Below are positions 1 through 11,725 of a stretch of 64,000 bases of DNA, one piece after another; within the stretch, counting starts at the first letter, position 1, and each line of letters starts with the position of its first letter. The notes beneath the pieces were generated by a model. That model was not told the origin of the DNA. It searched no databases and saw nothing but the letters and a program-made list of their open reading frames with translations. Source of the stretch: Ulva prolifera (lineage: Eukaryota > Chlorophyta > Ulvophyceae > Ulvales > Ulvaceae); NCBI GenBank assembly GCA_023078555.1, contig CM041202.1, forward strand, positions 2,104,022 through 2,168,021, in the 5' to 3' direction. A program made the translations under genes and the position numbers.

Positions 1-3000
1 TCCGCCTACAAGGGCCAAGGCAAAGGGAAGGGATCTTCACCGTTCCGGTGATCGCCGTGACCTGATGCACCATATCATAGCGTTACATTCGATGGTATCA
101 TATTGTCCGTCGATCGGTCTCCGTCAGGTCAGCCGCGGGTGCTGATGCGGCCACATGCAGACGCGCAAACTCAATCAGATGCAATGTCTCAGCTGCGTAC
201 AGTCACAATCTTCATCGTTCCTTGTTGGGGATTATTTTGTGCCTGTGACGGGCTGGCTAGCGTGTCACGGAGCTGTTGCACTCTGCAGAACAGAACACAA
301 GTGGATGAATTGCTTCGACGTCCCGAACACACATTCCAATTGTGCCAAAAGCTGTTGTCCGGCCATATTCTATGTTGCATCTTGTGTGGTAAGTCGAGCA
401 TCCGTTGCAGGAGGCCCACAGAGATGCCAGTGCACATGTTTGTTCATCATTAATTGCGAGGAGCGGCGACCTCGACCGAGCATGTCTGGCTGCAACGAAC
501 TTTTTTTTCACTCATCAGAAGGTGCACGCTGTACCTTGCTATCCCTACACACAGCTGCACTGAGTTCACCTGCACCGTGCCCACTCACCCAGAGATGCAT
601 CGCTGGTCGTGCTGCACAGGATAGCGCCATACACCAGAAACACCCCGTGATGTCGTACATACACATGCCACAAGCTTTGGAGTGGTTGCTGTAAACCATG
701 ACTTGCGGTTGCCGCGCGTGTTGAGATCGTGCAGCATCCAGGAAATGTGATCCCGACGCACAGAGAAATTCAGCATCAGCAATCTACATGGTGCAGCTTG
801 AATGCTCAAGCTAATTCCATGACTCGCTGAGCGTTGTAATGAGTTGAGCATGCCCCAGCTGTCAAGCCGTCCGCAAGGCAAAACAGCTCCCCAACAAGTC
901 GCGACTCCGAGATGCACTCATACGTAAGGAGATCGATGGCGATGAATTGCCTACAGGGCAAAAAAAGGCATGTACATCACACATGAATAAACGTGACACA
1001 TCAACCTAACTCGTACTTGACGATGGCCAGCTGCCCGGTTCAACACAAAGGACACATGCAGCCAACCAGCCACCTGCTCCGATGCATGCCATCAGCGACC
1101 ATTGTACGTGTTGCAATGATCACCATTGAGAGCATATGATGACGTCGTTGGCAGCATTCCGTCCACAGCTTCTGTAAATAGATGGCAGCATGAGGGGACA
1201 CATGCAGCCAAAGCTGCAGCCAACCAGTGTTGCAAGTGAGCTTGCTTGCAGATGCATTTGACCGTGCAGCAAGAGGACAATTTGCTGCTTTCACACACTG
1301 CAAAGGAGGCCCAGCGTCATACAGACGAGCTCCAGAGGATGACTAGTACCGTGTCCTTACAGTCACTTGATCGGCCCTTCAGTTTGTTTGCTGGGCAGTC
1401 AAACATTTATGCCTTCCGTGACATGTTCTCACGGACCCTTTCATGTCACGGACCCTTTTTTTTTTTTTACGGCAGCCATCCAGACAGAATCATCACAAAT
1501 CAGTTTCAAAGTGCTGCCTTTGCTGCCATTTGTTGCAGGCTAGCACCATGACGTGAGCATGCCCGATACATCGAACAGCTGTATTCACCCCCGCTGTGCA
1601 GTCTCAGTGGCAAGCTTCATGCTTAAAGCAACAGCAGGTGCTGCAGTGCATCTGGAGCTGCACACGGCCGAGCAGGACTTCAATGGTGTACGCTGTACTG
1701 AATGTGCACACCGCTACACAGAAACCTTCAGTTGCAGTGTGTTGTGTCATCTGGTGGCAGTGCTGAGTTCAGTCATCCAGAACAGAGGTGCAGGCAGCTG
1801 ACATTGTCCCTGTGGCCTAGCAAGCGACACCAGTCGCTCAACAAGAATTGTGTGGTTCGACTACTGTACCAGCGAAGGGAGGAGTTTGTGTCTTTTCAGT
1901 TGAGATCCTGCACTTGCATGTGGCATCATACTCATCATACATCACTGATGTGGCACTGATGCAGCAAGACACAGCATGATGATGCCAGGTACGAAGCACA
2001 GAAAAACAAACTCCGATGCTCTGCTTGCTGATGAGACGCACTTTACGCGACAGCTGCCAGATGTGCTTGGCGAGACGAACTGATGCTGCAAGCAGGACGA
2101 CTGGCATGAAGCAGGACGCATCTCCAGGTGTGCGACGCCCTCAATCTAGAACCAAGGGCCCAGTGAACACTCTTAGTAGCAGATGCAGCGTATTCACTAC
2201 GACCAGTTGTAGATCAGCTGGATCCGGTACCTGGCGATCGGCCATCATGACCAGATGCGGATTCGAATTCTCATCTGGCCACAGCTCTGACCGGGAATCC
2301 AGCGTAGCCCAGCATCACCACACACATGCACTTAACCACGTTTGACGGCGAAGTCATCGCGAAACGCCGCGCGATGAAACACGGAAACGTGCGGAAGGCG
2401 TGAATGTTGTCAGCGACTTGCGGACGCCAACACTGCAGCTGGCTGTCCGCGGATCCACGCACGACGGCATGCAACGACACAGTCCCGTTCAAAGAGTGGA
2501 CAATCATCAAATAGAAACGCTTGGAAATTCCAAGCTGTACATCAAGCGACCGCAGCGTGGTACTTCGGAATGCATTCCGAATTCGCGAGTATGAAATGGC
2601 GTAGGTAGCGTAGGTCAACCATCAGACTGCTGTTGCCGAAGACTCTCGCCAGCCGAGAACTTTCCGTCTCCGATGCCCCCCTCCAAATAGATTCTCCGCA
2701 CTGATAAAGCACACCAAAATATCTGGCATCACGACTCACCCCAAGGTGCATACGTACCTGCACCATGGCTTCCGCCTGATTCAATCTTGTTGCACTGCTA
2801 AAGACAATCCGGCACTCCAACACCATCTGTCCGCAACACACGCCATACACAACCTCTGGAAGTCGCAAGTTCAGCACTCAGTGGAGAGCACTGCAGTGAT
2901 ATCACAGTCTGCATGTGTGTGAACTTCAACGATGAAGATCTGCGCAGATTTGCTCATCTGGAATTGCGGAATGTTCCAGATTGATCATGCTGCGCAGCAT

Positions 3001-6000
3001 CAACATAACACACCATGGCATCAGGCATTCCTAGTGGAACTGGCCCGCACGATCACTAACAATCACATGCAATGCAAACTTATTTCGAACAGATCGCAGA
3101 AGCTACGCATCACTGATGCCATCAGGCTGGCAGCGCAAGGGTGTTAAGAGTGTCAGCTGCCATGGCCACGTGTGAAATTTCTTGTAGTTCTTGTAGGCAT
3201 GCATACGTCGATGGATCCGCCCTTAGCCACAGCCCTGCCCCAGCGGCTCAGCTGCTGCCCGTCACCCCTTCAGCGTCGGCGTCGCTGAGCTGTGGATGCG
3301 AGGACACGGTCCGATCGCAGGACGGCTGCCTGCCGTAGACAGAGCCGGCCCCGGATGCATGTTGAGGGATGTCCATCGGTCGCTGCCGGCGCTTGCCACG
3401 ATTGCTCAACATACAGCAAGAATGTTCCCGCTGTACATTTAGCAGTCGTCCTCTCCATAGCTGGTGCCTAGCACCGAGGGGCCCCGGGCGGCCTCTCATC
3501 CCTGCATGTGGTCTCCGAGTCGTGGCCATCACTTCGGCATCTCTGCAAGCCGGGCCCCTCTGCAAATGGGTGCCACCCCAGGCTGTGCGTGAGGGGCGTT
3601 ATAACCGGATAACCGGAGTGGCGATAGCCGGAGTATCTCGGCTGGAGATACGGACAATATTGTAGACAAGATCACCGCATGCATTTTACTGTCATGACTG
3701 GCAGTGCTCATTTAGCTTTAGTCATGACCGTCTGGCTGGCAATTGCATGCGATTTCGAGCTGATTTTCTATGCTTCTGTGTCGCACACTGCGAGGTGCCA
3801 AGCGTGTCGAGTCGGATCCAATAAAACCTGACACATCTATCACAGACATGATGTTCAACGTGTACAGTTCACCAATCGGCAAGCCAGTGCATCTGGCCTG
3901 TACCAAGTATGAATGGTTTCGCAGCATGATGTGTCACCGCACGGCAGCCTGTGAGTTTGGTATCTGGACCCAGCAGCTGTGCATGCCTAGGCATGGCTGC
4001 CACACCATAGCCACCGAGTGCACCTCTGGACACAGGTCTGGGTCACAAGGATATGGCGGGAGCTCCCGGTAGCCCCTGGCGGCTCAAAAACCTGCATGCG
4101 CAGTATCGCATAATTCGTGAGAATTAACGGCAGCTGCACTGGCCGTACTTTGGGCCACTGTTGATCGGGCCATGAATTAATGCACTCATGCATGCGGCGC
4201 CCCCGGGGGATCGACGCAATTGCTTAAGCACACATGTCACCATGCATGACTTCTCAAGCCCGCGGTTGACGGCGCCGGGCGCCCGAGTCAACGCTGACTG
4301 GTGGTCGGGCAAAATCATGCCACATAACATTGAGCATTGGCTCCTTGAGACATGTCTCACATGGCGCACATATGTCTGCACTGGCCGATGCTTGCACCAA
4401 TTCCACAGCAGTGATCACGACTGCTGTGGACTTGCCATGTCTGAGACGAGTTGAGACTCAGGCTCTGCTGCCGGGGCGGCGATCTGCTGAGTCCCTCCGA
4501 GGGGTCTGCGCGCTGGCGCTGTTTGACCGACTAGCTGCGCAGAGGGAGGCGATGCCGGAATTGAATGCCAGGCATTCACTGCCGTGTTTGATGTGCACCG
4601 CTTGTAACCATAGAACAGCCTGATCTAGTGCTCAAGACGTAGCGATCTGGAGGTTGCATCCTGATCATGAAATTGGCGCCGTGTAGTAAATTGCAAGGAC
4701 AGAGATTTTGCAGAGTCGGGGAGGCAATTGGCTGCACCAGCGTCACGCACGGGCACACAGACACCAACGCCACTGGGTTTGGCCCTGTCGTACGGCGGCG
4801 GGCGTTGTGGTGTGGGTGGTTGTGATGTTGTGTGTCGGCCGTGGGGTCTGTGCGTGCGTGTGTGGGTTCGGGTTTGTGGGTGTGTGGGTGTGTGGTTGTG
4901 TGCTTGGCGGTCTGCGGATCTGTATCTTTTGATGCGCCGGTGGTGGGTCTCCTGGGCGTGGTGGGTGTCGCGTGCGTGCGTGTCTGTGTGTTTGCTTCGT
5001 CTGTTTGCTTCTGTCGCGGTGCTGCCCGCCTTGCTGCGTTTGTCCTTGTGACACCAACGCCACCGCCGCCGCGGCAGTGGATGCTGGCAGGTGTAGCAGC
5101 TCAAACACGACTCTTTTGTGACTGTACGTTTACAGCACGCATGTACAGCACGCATGTACAGCAGGACCGCCAGGCGCCCCATGCACACCCACAGACGCTA
5201 GCGAGCTCACCCGATTCCGACACGCACTCAATACCAATACCCATGTGTAGACACGCATCGATGGATATCCATCCCCACACGCATGCAAGCCCGGATCACC
5301 CGTGACTGCACACGCAGAGAGCAGCACTGTCACCGCCAGCGCGGCCGAGGTTGGCAAGCCTGAACGCTCGTGGCCGCAGCTGCAACCCCCATACGCGCGC
5401 GCGTCGACCGAACAAAAAGCCAGTACATAAAAGCCAGTACATATCATCCGGCCCAAGGGCCAGTGGAAGCACCAGCTGGGTAATGGGGAGGGGTGAACTC
5501 AATACTCGACTGACACCACCCGCAGCGCAGGGAAGGGCATATGAGCTGCCGAAGATTCGCACCCACGCGCTGTGAAGTACGCATGCGCGACGTCAAGGAT
5601 CTGCGAGGTCCGCATACGTACGCGGACATGCATGGGCGCGCCCGGGGTCCCCATGCACCCTGCATGCCGGAAGTCGGAGCTTCGGCACGGTAAGGTGTTG
5701 CACACCATGGGTCCTGCGCAGGCGTGGATGGCGCCATCAAGCACGGAGTCGTGGATTTCCCCATGCAGTATGCTTGCTATATCTCGCGGTATATGTATGT
5801 GCACCTGTACAGCACACCGCAGAAATCGCTGCGTGAATAATGTTCCATGCACATATGTATATGTACCATAACTCACGTTGCGGTTGCTGTGGTGCCCAGA
5901 ACCCTCGCAAGTGCAACCGCATGGTGTGAGCACTTCCGAATACTCCGTGTATTAATGCATGGTCACGAAGTGTACATGCATGCAGCCGTGCAGCTTCTGC

Positions 6001-7486
6001 AGGCTCATGATCACGACTGCGCGCAGCGAAGCCGTGGCTGTCGGGCTGACGGGGCTGGCGTGCAGGTTTGCGTTCCGTAGTCACCCCGGGGCTCGATAAG
6101 CGGTTTCAGCACATATGTTTTCTGTTTTCAGGAGCGCGGGCACCGTCATTGCGGAAGGGCAGTGACTTTTCACATGGAGCGCCGGATGAGAAATCACATC
6201 TAGATGTCCTTGAGCCTGTCCACGCTGCTGTAGTACGTGTCGGTATCGTTGTTGTGTTGTGATCCTTTGAGCCCGTTCGCTCTTCTATGATCACATCTAG
6301 AGCTGGTCAGGATGTGCTGACGCCAAGCTTGATCAACTGGCATCATGCTGATGTCTTGTTCACATGTGGTGTATTGCACAATACACCAACGCAAATTGCA
6401 ATGGGTACTGCCTTAATTAATTGTGTAAACACCTGAACTCCATATGGCTTGGTGCCCAATGTAGTCACCACACGGCGTGCACGTGACCGTCGACGATGAT
6501 CATGACAACTCCGTCCTTGCATGGCCCTGTTCTTCAAGTGTTTTTACAAGTCGGCATCGCGATTCTCCGAGGCGTCCATGCATGGATGTGAATTGAGCAT
6601 TTTTCTCACACAACATCTTAGCTACCTCGGAGGTACGGGATCCAGGTTGCTGATCAGTCTGAAGTCTGAAGGAATGATGGTTTTCGTAGCGGCACGTGTT
6701 TTCGCCACTGTTCACGCAGCGGAGAGACGCGGATGCATGTCGCTGCTCGAAGCGTCTGAAGTTCTCATCGGCACTGCCAAGTTCGTACCACCCAGGTATG
6801 GACCCTGGAAATCTGATCAAATTCCGCATCCCTCACGCCCATGCATGGGCTCCAGGCGCGAGCCCGCATGTTGCGCCAGTTCAACACACTTCTGCGGCAC
6901 AGGCACACCATGCCCCGCCCATATACTGTCTCCATTCATCTCGTACATCAAATTCTTTTTCTGTGAGTATTCTTCAGTGGATTGCGGTAACGCATCAGCC
7001 AGAAAAGCTCTTCAATCCCCAGGCTGCTTACGTACTGTCCATAGTTTGGGACCGCCTCGACAGCACAGAACGCTATCCTGCAGCGAGGTTCGTCCAAAGA
7101 GACAAACTCAAGAGGTACAGTATTGCTCGTTATCTCTCGTCGCTGATCAATGCGTCATTCACTGGCCGATGCGCACAAAAGCGACGCCATGGCTCCGGCA
7201 ACAGCGCATTCGTGGCTCCATCAACTCACGCGATCAGCCCCAGCCATGTATCATGCACAAACGTTCGTTTGCCAACACGAACGTGATCCCTGACTCTTCG
7301 AATGTGAGTCGGCCTATACGCCGCGGCGCCTCATCGCTGGCGCCGGGGTACGGCAGCGTGTTCGTGATCCAGCAGCAAACTCTGGGCAGCCGTGGCGGTG
7401 CCAGGGAGATGCACTCAGCAGTGCGCAGTCGCACCCATGCAGCTGACGCCGGGATGACGCACGCAGGGTATTATCAATTTTCAGAC
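1..7486. other. gene-poor stretch, no recognised gene
   Basis: I find no exon of a known family on either strand. Open frames are short, overlap on both strands and resemble no protein I recognise. Simple features are: a 15-bp direct repeat near 1430-1460 around 'tcacggaccc'; a TG-rich tract at about 4800-5040, whose minus-strand reading is His/Thr/Pro repeats; an 11-bp inverted repeat at 4402-4430; and many GCATGC/TGCATG motifs. The last part, about 7000-7486, presumably holds the promoter and 5' UTR of the gene that starts at 7487. Confidence 0.5.
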
Positions 7487-10236
7487 ATGGGTGTCCAGTC
7501 GAAGCTGCTCGTAGCGCTGGCGGCATCAGCCGGCGCAGGACTTCCTGCTGCCTTTGGACAAGGTACATTCCCCTTCCGCTTGATCATCCGCTTGCGCAGA
7601 TTGCGCTGACTGGTGGCTTGGTCCGTCGTGTGTGTCAGCGCTCGCGGCTGTGGCGCACGCATGCATGATCCATGCATGACGCATGCACAACCCACGACGT
7701 GCTTCCTTCCGGCAAGGTACATCCTCACACTGTCTGCCATGTCCACATATTCCACGATTTGCTGGATTTATCTGATGACGATTGCCGTGCCGTAGTACGG
7801 ATGTGCGTGCAGTGCGCACCTCTCGCCGCCCGCTAGCGCGCCAGCGCGCTAACAGCTCTTAAAGTTTAGGCAGAACCTGTTAAACACAATTTCATCCTCA
7901 CTCAGCCTTCAGGCAGCCCACGCGACCGCACGTGCGTTCGTGAAGTGTCATGGGGCCTGTCGAGCAGCGGACGTGCTTGCATTGATCTGCCGACTCTCGC
8001 AGTGCCCTGAGCCTATTGCTGCAAGTTTGAACTTATCTTCAATTGGTTTCAGTGGGTTGCTTGCACTTCTGTAACACACTGGGCTGTTGCATTGTGGCTG
8101 CGTGTGTGAATGGTGAATCGGAAGAGAGTATTTTGCTGACTTGTTTGATTGCTTCGAAGTCAGCGGACTTGCCTGCTCCACGTACACAATAATACTTTTA
8201 TTATATACGACAAAGTAGTGACGCGTCGGAGCGTTGAAGCGACAGTACACCTGATCGTGGAGCACCGATTTCGACACGCATTTTGCAGACTTGTACTCGC
8301 GCGGGTATCCGGCCGGATCCTGCAGCAGCTGCAGCCAGACCCATGTTTCAATGCTGAATGTTCGAAACCGCATGCATGCGGGGGTCGTCACCGCGAACAG
8401 CCCAGAGGGGTCAAGTGCGTCACCGGGAAGTCGAGCCAGTCCAGTAGCGAGAAATCGGGCAGGCCTGGCCGAGATGTGGGAGTTGTGAAATCTTCGTTAA
8501 CGCTGCCTTCTGACTGCGTACTTCATGGCTGCATCTCTCTACGCTGTCTATCACCACCAAACGGTCACGCAATCACGACAGTATTCAGCCATGCAGCCCT
8601 GTATCTTCCGAGGTCCCCTGAGATTCGCAACGTGACCCCATATCTTGAGATAGACAATGCCTGGTAGTGATTGCTCCACCAAGCGATGACCCCCGCACAC
8701 TGCAAGACACTGGCTCTGCCCCTCTGGCTCTGTCCTTGTAATGCTGCAAGACACTGCCTAGCATCATGCTTGCATGCAGGAAAACACAGGTCTCCAGATC
8801 ATCCATAGATGCATGAAAGCATGCACAGTACTGTGCATGACCACCTCATTGGACCTCACTGATAATACCGTCTGAGCACAGCTTCCTTCCTGGTGTTCCT
8901 GTGGCTGGGCCAAGTTGAGAAGCCTGAAAAATCTGAACTCCCGGGCTGCATGGCACCCATCTGCCATGCAACACTGTAGTGACCATTCCTCAGACTGAAG
9001 TTGGTGTATTAACAAAAAAACAGTGGTCTTTGACATCAGGCTGGGCACAGCCAGATCATTTCTGATGGATGCATTAGTATGGCATGGCTGTGGAGCATGA
9101 GCATATGCAGCATACAGCAGGCCTGGAAGAATGCTTGTCGCAGGTGTCACTGGCAGAGGTGATCACACATTTTTTCCTCCTGTATATCAGTCATTCATCA
9201 CCCTGTCACTCCTGATGGCCAGCATTCTATGTGAAGTCTTAGCAAATGTGCAGCAAGCTGGATGACTCCTAATGAGGCCCACCTGAAGCATGCACATGCT
9301 GGCAGCAAATCTCCAGCCCCAGCCAGCTGTAGTGCCACTACCACCACATCATATGGTCAATATCGCAATGTATGATGTGCAATATCTAAAAGCTTGACCA
9401 GGCATCAGTTCTGTGCACATGACGTCATCCTATAGTATACTTGTGGCTGTGTGCTGCCATGGTGGATGTGCACACTGTTTTGTGAGGTGTGGCCCACCTT
9501 GCCCCGCTGTTGCTCATGATGTTCATACACCCACCCACCGCCCCACCTGATCTTGCCACCCCCCCCCCCCCCCCCCCTCCTTGCCTGCCTACAGGGCTGG
9601 GGTGCGCCAACATTTAAAGAAAACCTAACGCCCTGAGGTCCGTAGAGCTGAGCCAACTGCAGCGGCCGTGCATGCAGGTGACAGCATCGCCAAGTGCACC
9701 ATCAGCGCCTCCAGCACAGCCAAGCCCCGCATCCTGGAGACGGCAGAGGATGTTGGTGCGCGCCCACCCCTCGCTCTCTCACCAATCCCAAGCCGCTGGC
9801 GTCCAGGCTGCATCAGCCAGACCACAAGGGGTTTCAGGGTAACACTGCCACCACCACATTTTCGTTCAGCTCCCTCTTGTCTTTGTGAGCACACGCACCG
9901 CGGCTGCGTTGGTCTTGACGAAAATGCGCCGTTCGAACACGAGACTCGGCGCGTGAAGTTCCGTGTCCACGTCGGCCGACTGGGGTGTTCTGCAGCTCGC
10001 TCTACTCGCTACAGGAAAGCAAAAGCAGGTAGTAGTGACCGTGAGACGTGCCCGCGCACATTGCTGACGCCGTATCGCCTGCGTGTGCAGCTGCGACGAC
10101 GGCCAACTTTGTCTGCAACCAGAAGGACCTAGGCAGCCTCAGCGTGAGGAAGGCTGCGGAAGAGGATGCGGCTCTCATCGCGAGCGCCTCAGCCACGGCC
10201 ATCGCAGAGCTCAGCGTAGACTGCTTCGCCAGTGCG

Positions 10237-10273
<37 letters not shown>

Positions 10274-11725
10274 CCCTACTTCACAGCTAGCAGTCATATG
10301 CATGGTGCACTACAGTATAGACCTCGGTAGAATTGTACTGTAGCGCACTATCAGAGCGCTGCAAACTGCTGGCTCTGGAGCCTGCGCTGTAGCTGCACAT
10401 ATCATGCCATGCCCATACAATGGCCATTCAGTGGAACAACTCCGAACCTGCACCAACGCAGCGCTACTTCAGTGGGCTGCTGCTCCGTGACATGCGCTGC
10501 ACAAACCGCTGCGCAGTTCACGCCCATCCCGCGGCCGTGCTGCGCTGTGTGCTGTCCGCATCCACCAGCATCTACGCAGCATGAACCAGGACCCTGCTCT
10601 GATCCACACCCCGCGGATGATAGTGTCGGCGCACCTCCCCCCCACCCCCCTCCCCCGGGCGTTTGAATCGGAATGCCAGTTTGAGGACTCCGAGTAAACT
10701 AACCGCCATGCCCAACGCCATGCCGTGTGTGCTGCAGCCGGCCAGGCCAGCTTCAAGGTGAACGGCGTCAGCCTTGCGGAGGCGGAGGCGCTCGTGCTCG
10801 CGGCCGAGTACGGCAAGCTCATCGCCGACATCAAGGTGTGCCAGCGCTGCCAGGAGACGGCGCTGCTGCTCGGGGCGGAGTTCGAGAGTATCACCGTACG
10901 CGCCGCGGCTGCCGCGCAGGTCGTGCTCGAGGGCTCCGCGGAGCCCGGCAAGCCGGTCACAAAGTCGGTGGACGAGTACGTCGCCGCATACAGCGCCGCG
11001 TTCGTCTCGGACTTCTCGAAGGTGCGCCCATGCATGCGCACCAGCGCGCATCTGGAGCAGATGCAGTCACTTTGCTCAGCGAGCGGGGGCTATCCTGCCT
11101 GACCCCACGCTGAAGACAGTGTCGCACACCCCCGCACGATCATCGTGTCCTCCACTCCCGCAGCTCGCTGTGATGTGTCCGACTCGCCAACCCACCATGC
11201 ACACATCATGATCAGATGATACCACCCCTCCCCAATCCGGTCCGCTCAGGGTATGCATGCGGTAACAGCGTTGAGACCATCCTTGATGTGGTGTCACGCA
11301 TGCAGATCCTGATCGACACTCGCTCCTCCGCCGCTGACGAGGGCTGCAAGGTCCCCACGCCACCAAGCCCCCCGAAAGCGCGGCAACCCGCCCCCAAGCC
11401 CAGCCCCGCCCCGGCCCCCGCTCCGGCTCCGGTTCCCGCCCCTGCCCCCGCCCCGGCCCCCGCCCCCGTCCCAGCGGCAAAGGCGCCCGCCCCCAAGCCC
11501 ACCCCACCGCCGCCACCACCATCCGGCGTCACGAAGATCGCCTGCGATAAGAGCGAGCCTGTGAAGGACTTTGGCAAGTGCGGCGGCTCCGGCGTCGACC
11601 AGATCAAGTCGTGCCAGTCGGCCGGATTCCTGTGCGTCAGCAAGAACGCGAACTACGCGTCGTGCCGCGAGGGTGGGGAGCCCGGAGGGGATGACTGGGA
11701 CGGCATTGTGTACGAGTGCAAGTAA
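7487..11725 (+). CDS. secreted protein with C-terminal CBM1-like module (5 exons)
   Basis: Predicted exons are 7487-7562, 9678-9755, 10091-10231, 10738-11021 and 11306-11725, joining in phase to 332 residues. Residues 1-24 (MGVQSKLLVALAASAGAGLP...) form a signal peptide, so the product should enter the secretory pathway. Residues 25-193 are an Ala-rich, Cys-containing region that I do not recognise. Residues about 210-265 are a PAPAP linker. The last 65 residues contain GKCGG, SC, FLC and NYASC, spaced like a family 1 carbohydrate-binding module, with flanking cysteines at about 273 and 331. CBM1 modules bind crystalline cellulose; a cell-wall, scale or cellulose-associated role is inference. 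No catalytic domain is visible. Exons 2 and 5 both follow CATGCAG acceptors, and intron 3 opens with a 36-C run. The N-terminal region may be a lineage-specific family. The CBM1 call rests on cysteine spacing and the GKCGG start. Confidence 0.7.
9559..9577. repeat. poly-C run (19 C)
   Basis: Nineteen uninterrupted C residues lie in intron 1 of the CBM1-like gene, about 100 bases before the exon 2 acceptor. A pyrimidine-rich stretch ending in 'cctacag' follows it. Confidence 0.9.
10237..10272. repeat. poly-C run (36 C) at a 5' splice site
   Basis: Thirty-six uninterrupted C residues begin five bases into intron 3 of the CBM1-like gene, whose donor reads GTGCG followed directly by the run. On the coding strand this matches the poly-C at the fourth donor of both gene X copies. 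Confidence 0.9.

Noticed and set aside
4708-5108. His/Thr/Pro-rich minus-strand protein
   Set aside because: The reading comes from a TG-rich simple-sequence tract; both strands give equally long low-complexity frames.
6521-7609. A 362-codon plus-strand open frame
   Set aside because: No motif, odd composition and no homology that I recognise. Its last 25 codons coincide with the signal-peptide exon at 7487, which is better supported by the spliced model, so the long frame is probably chance.
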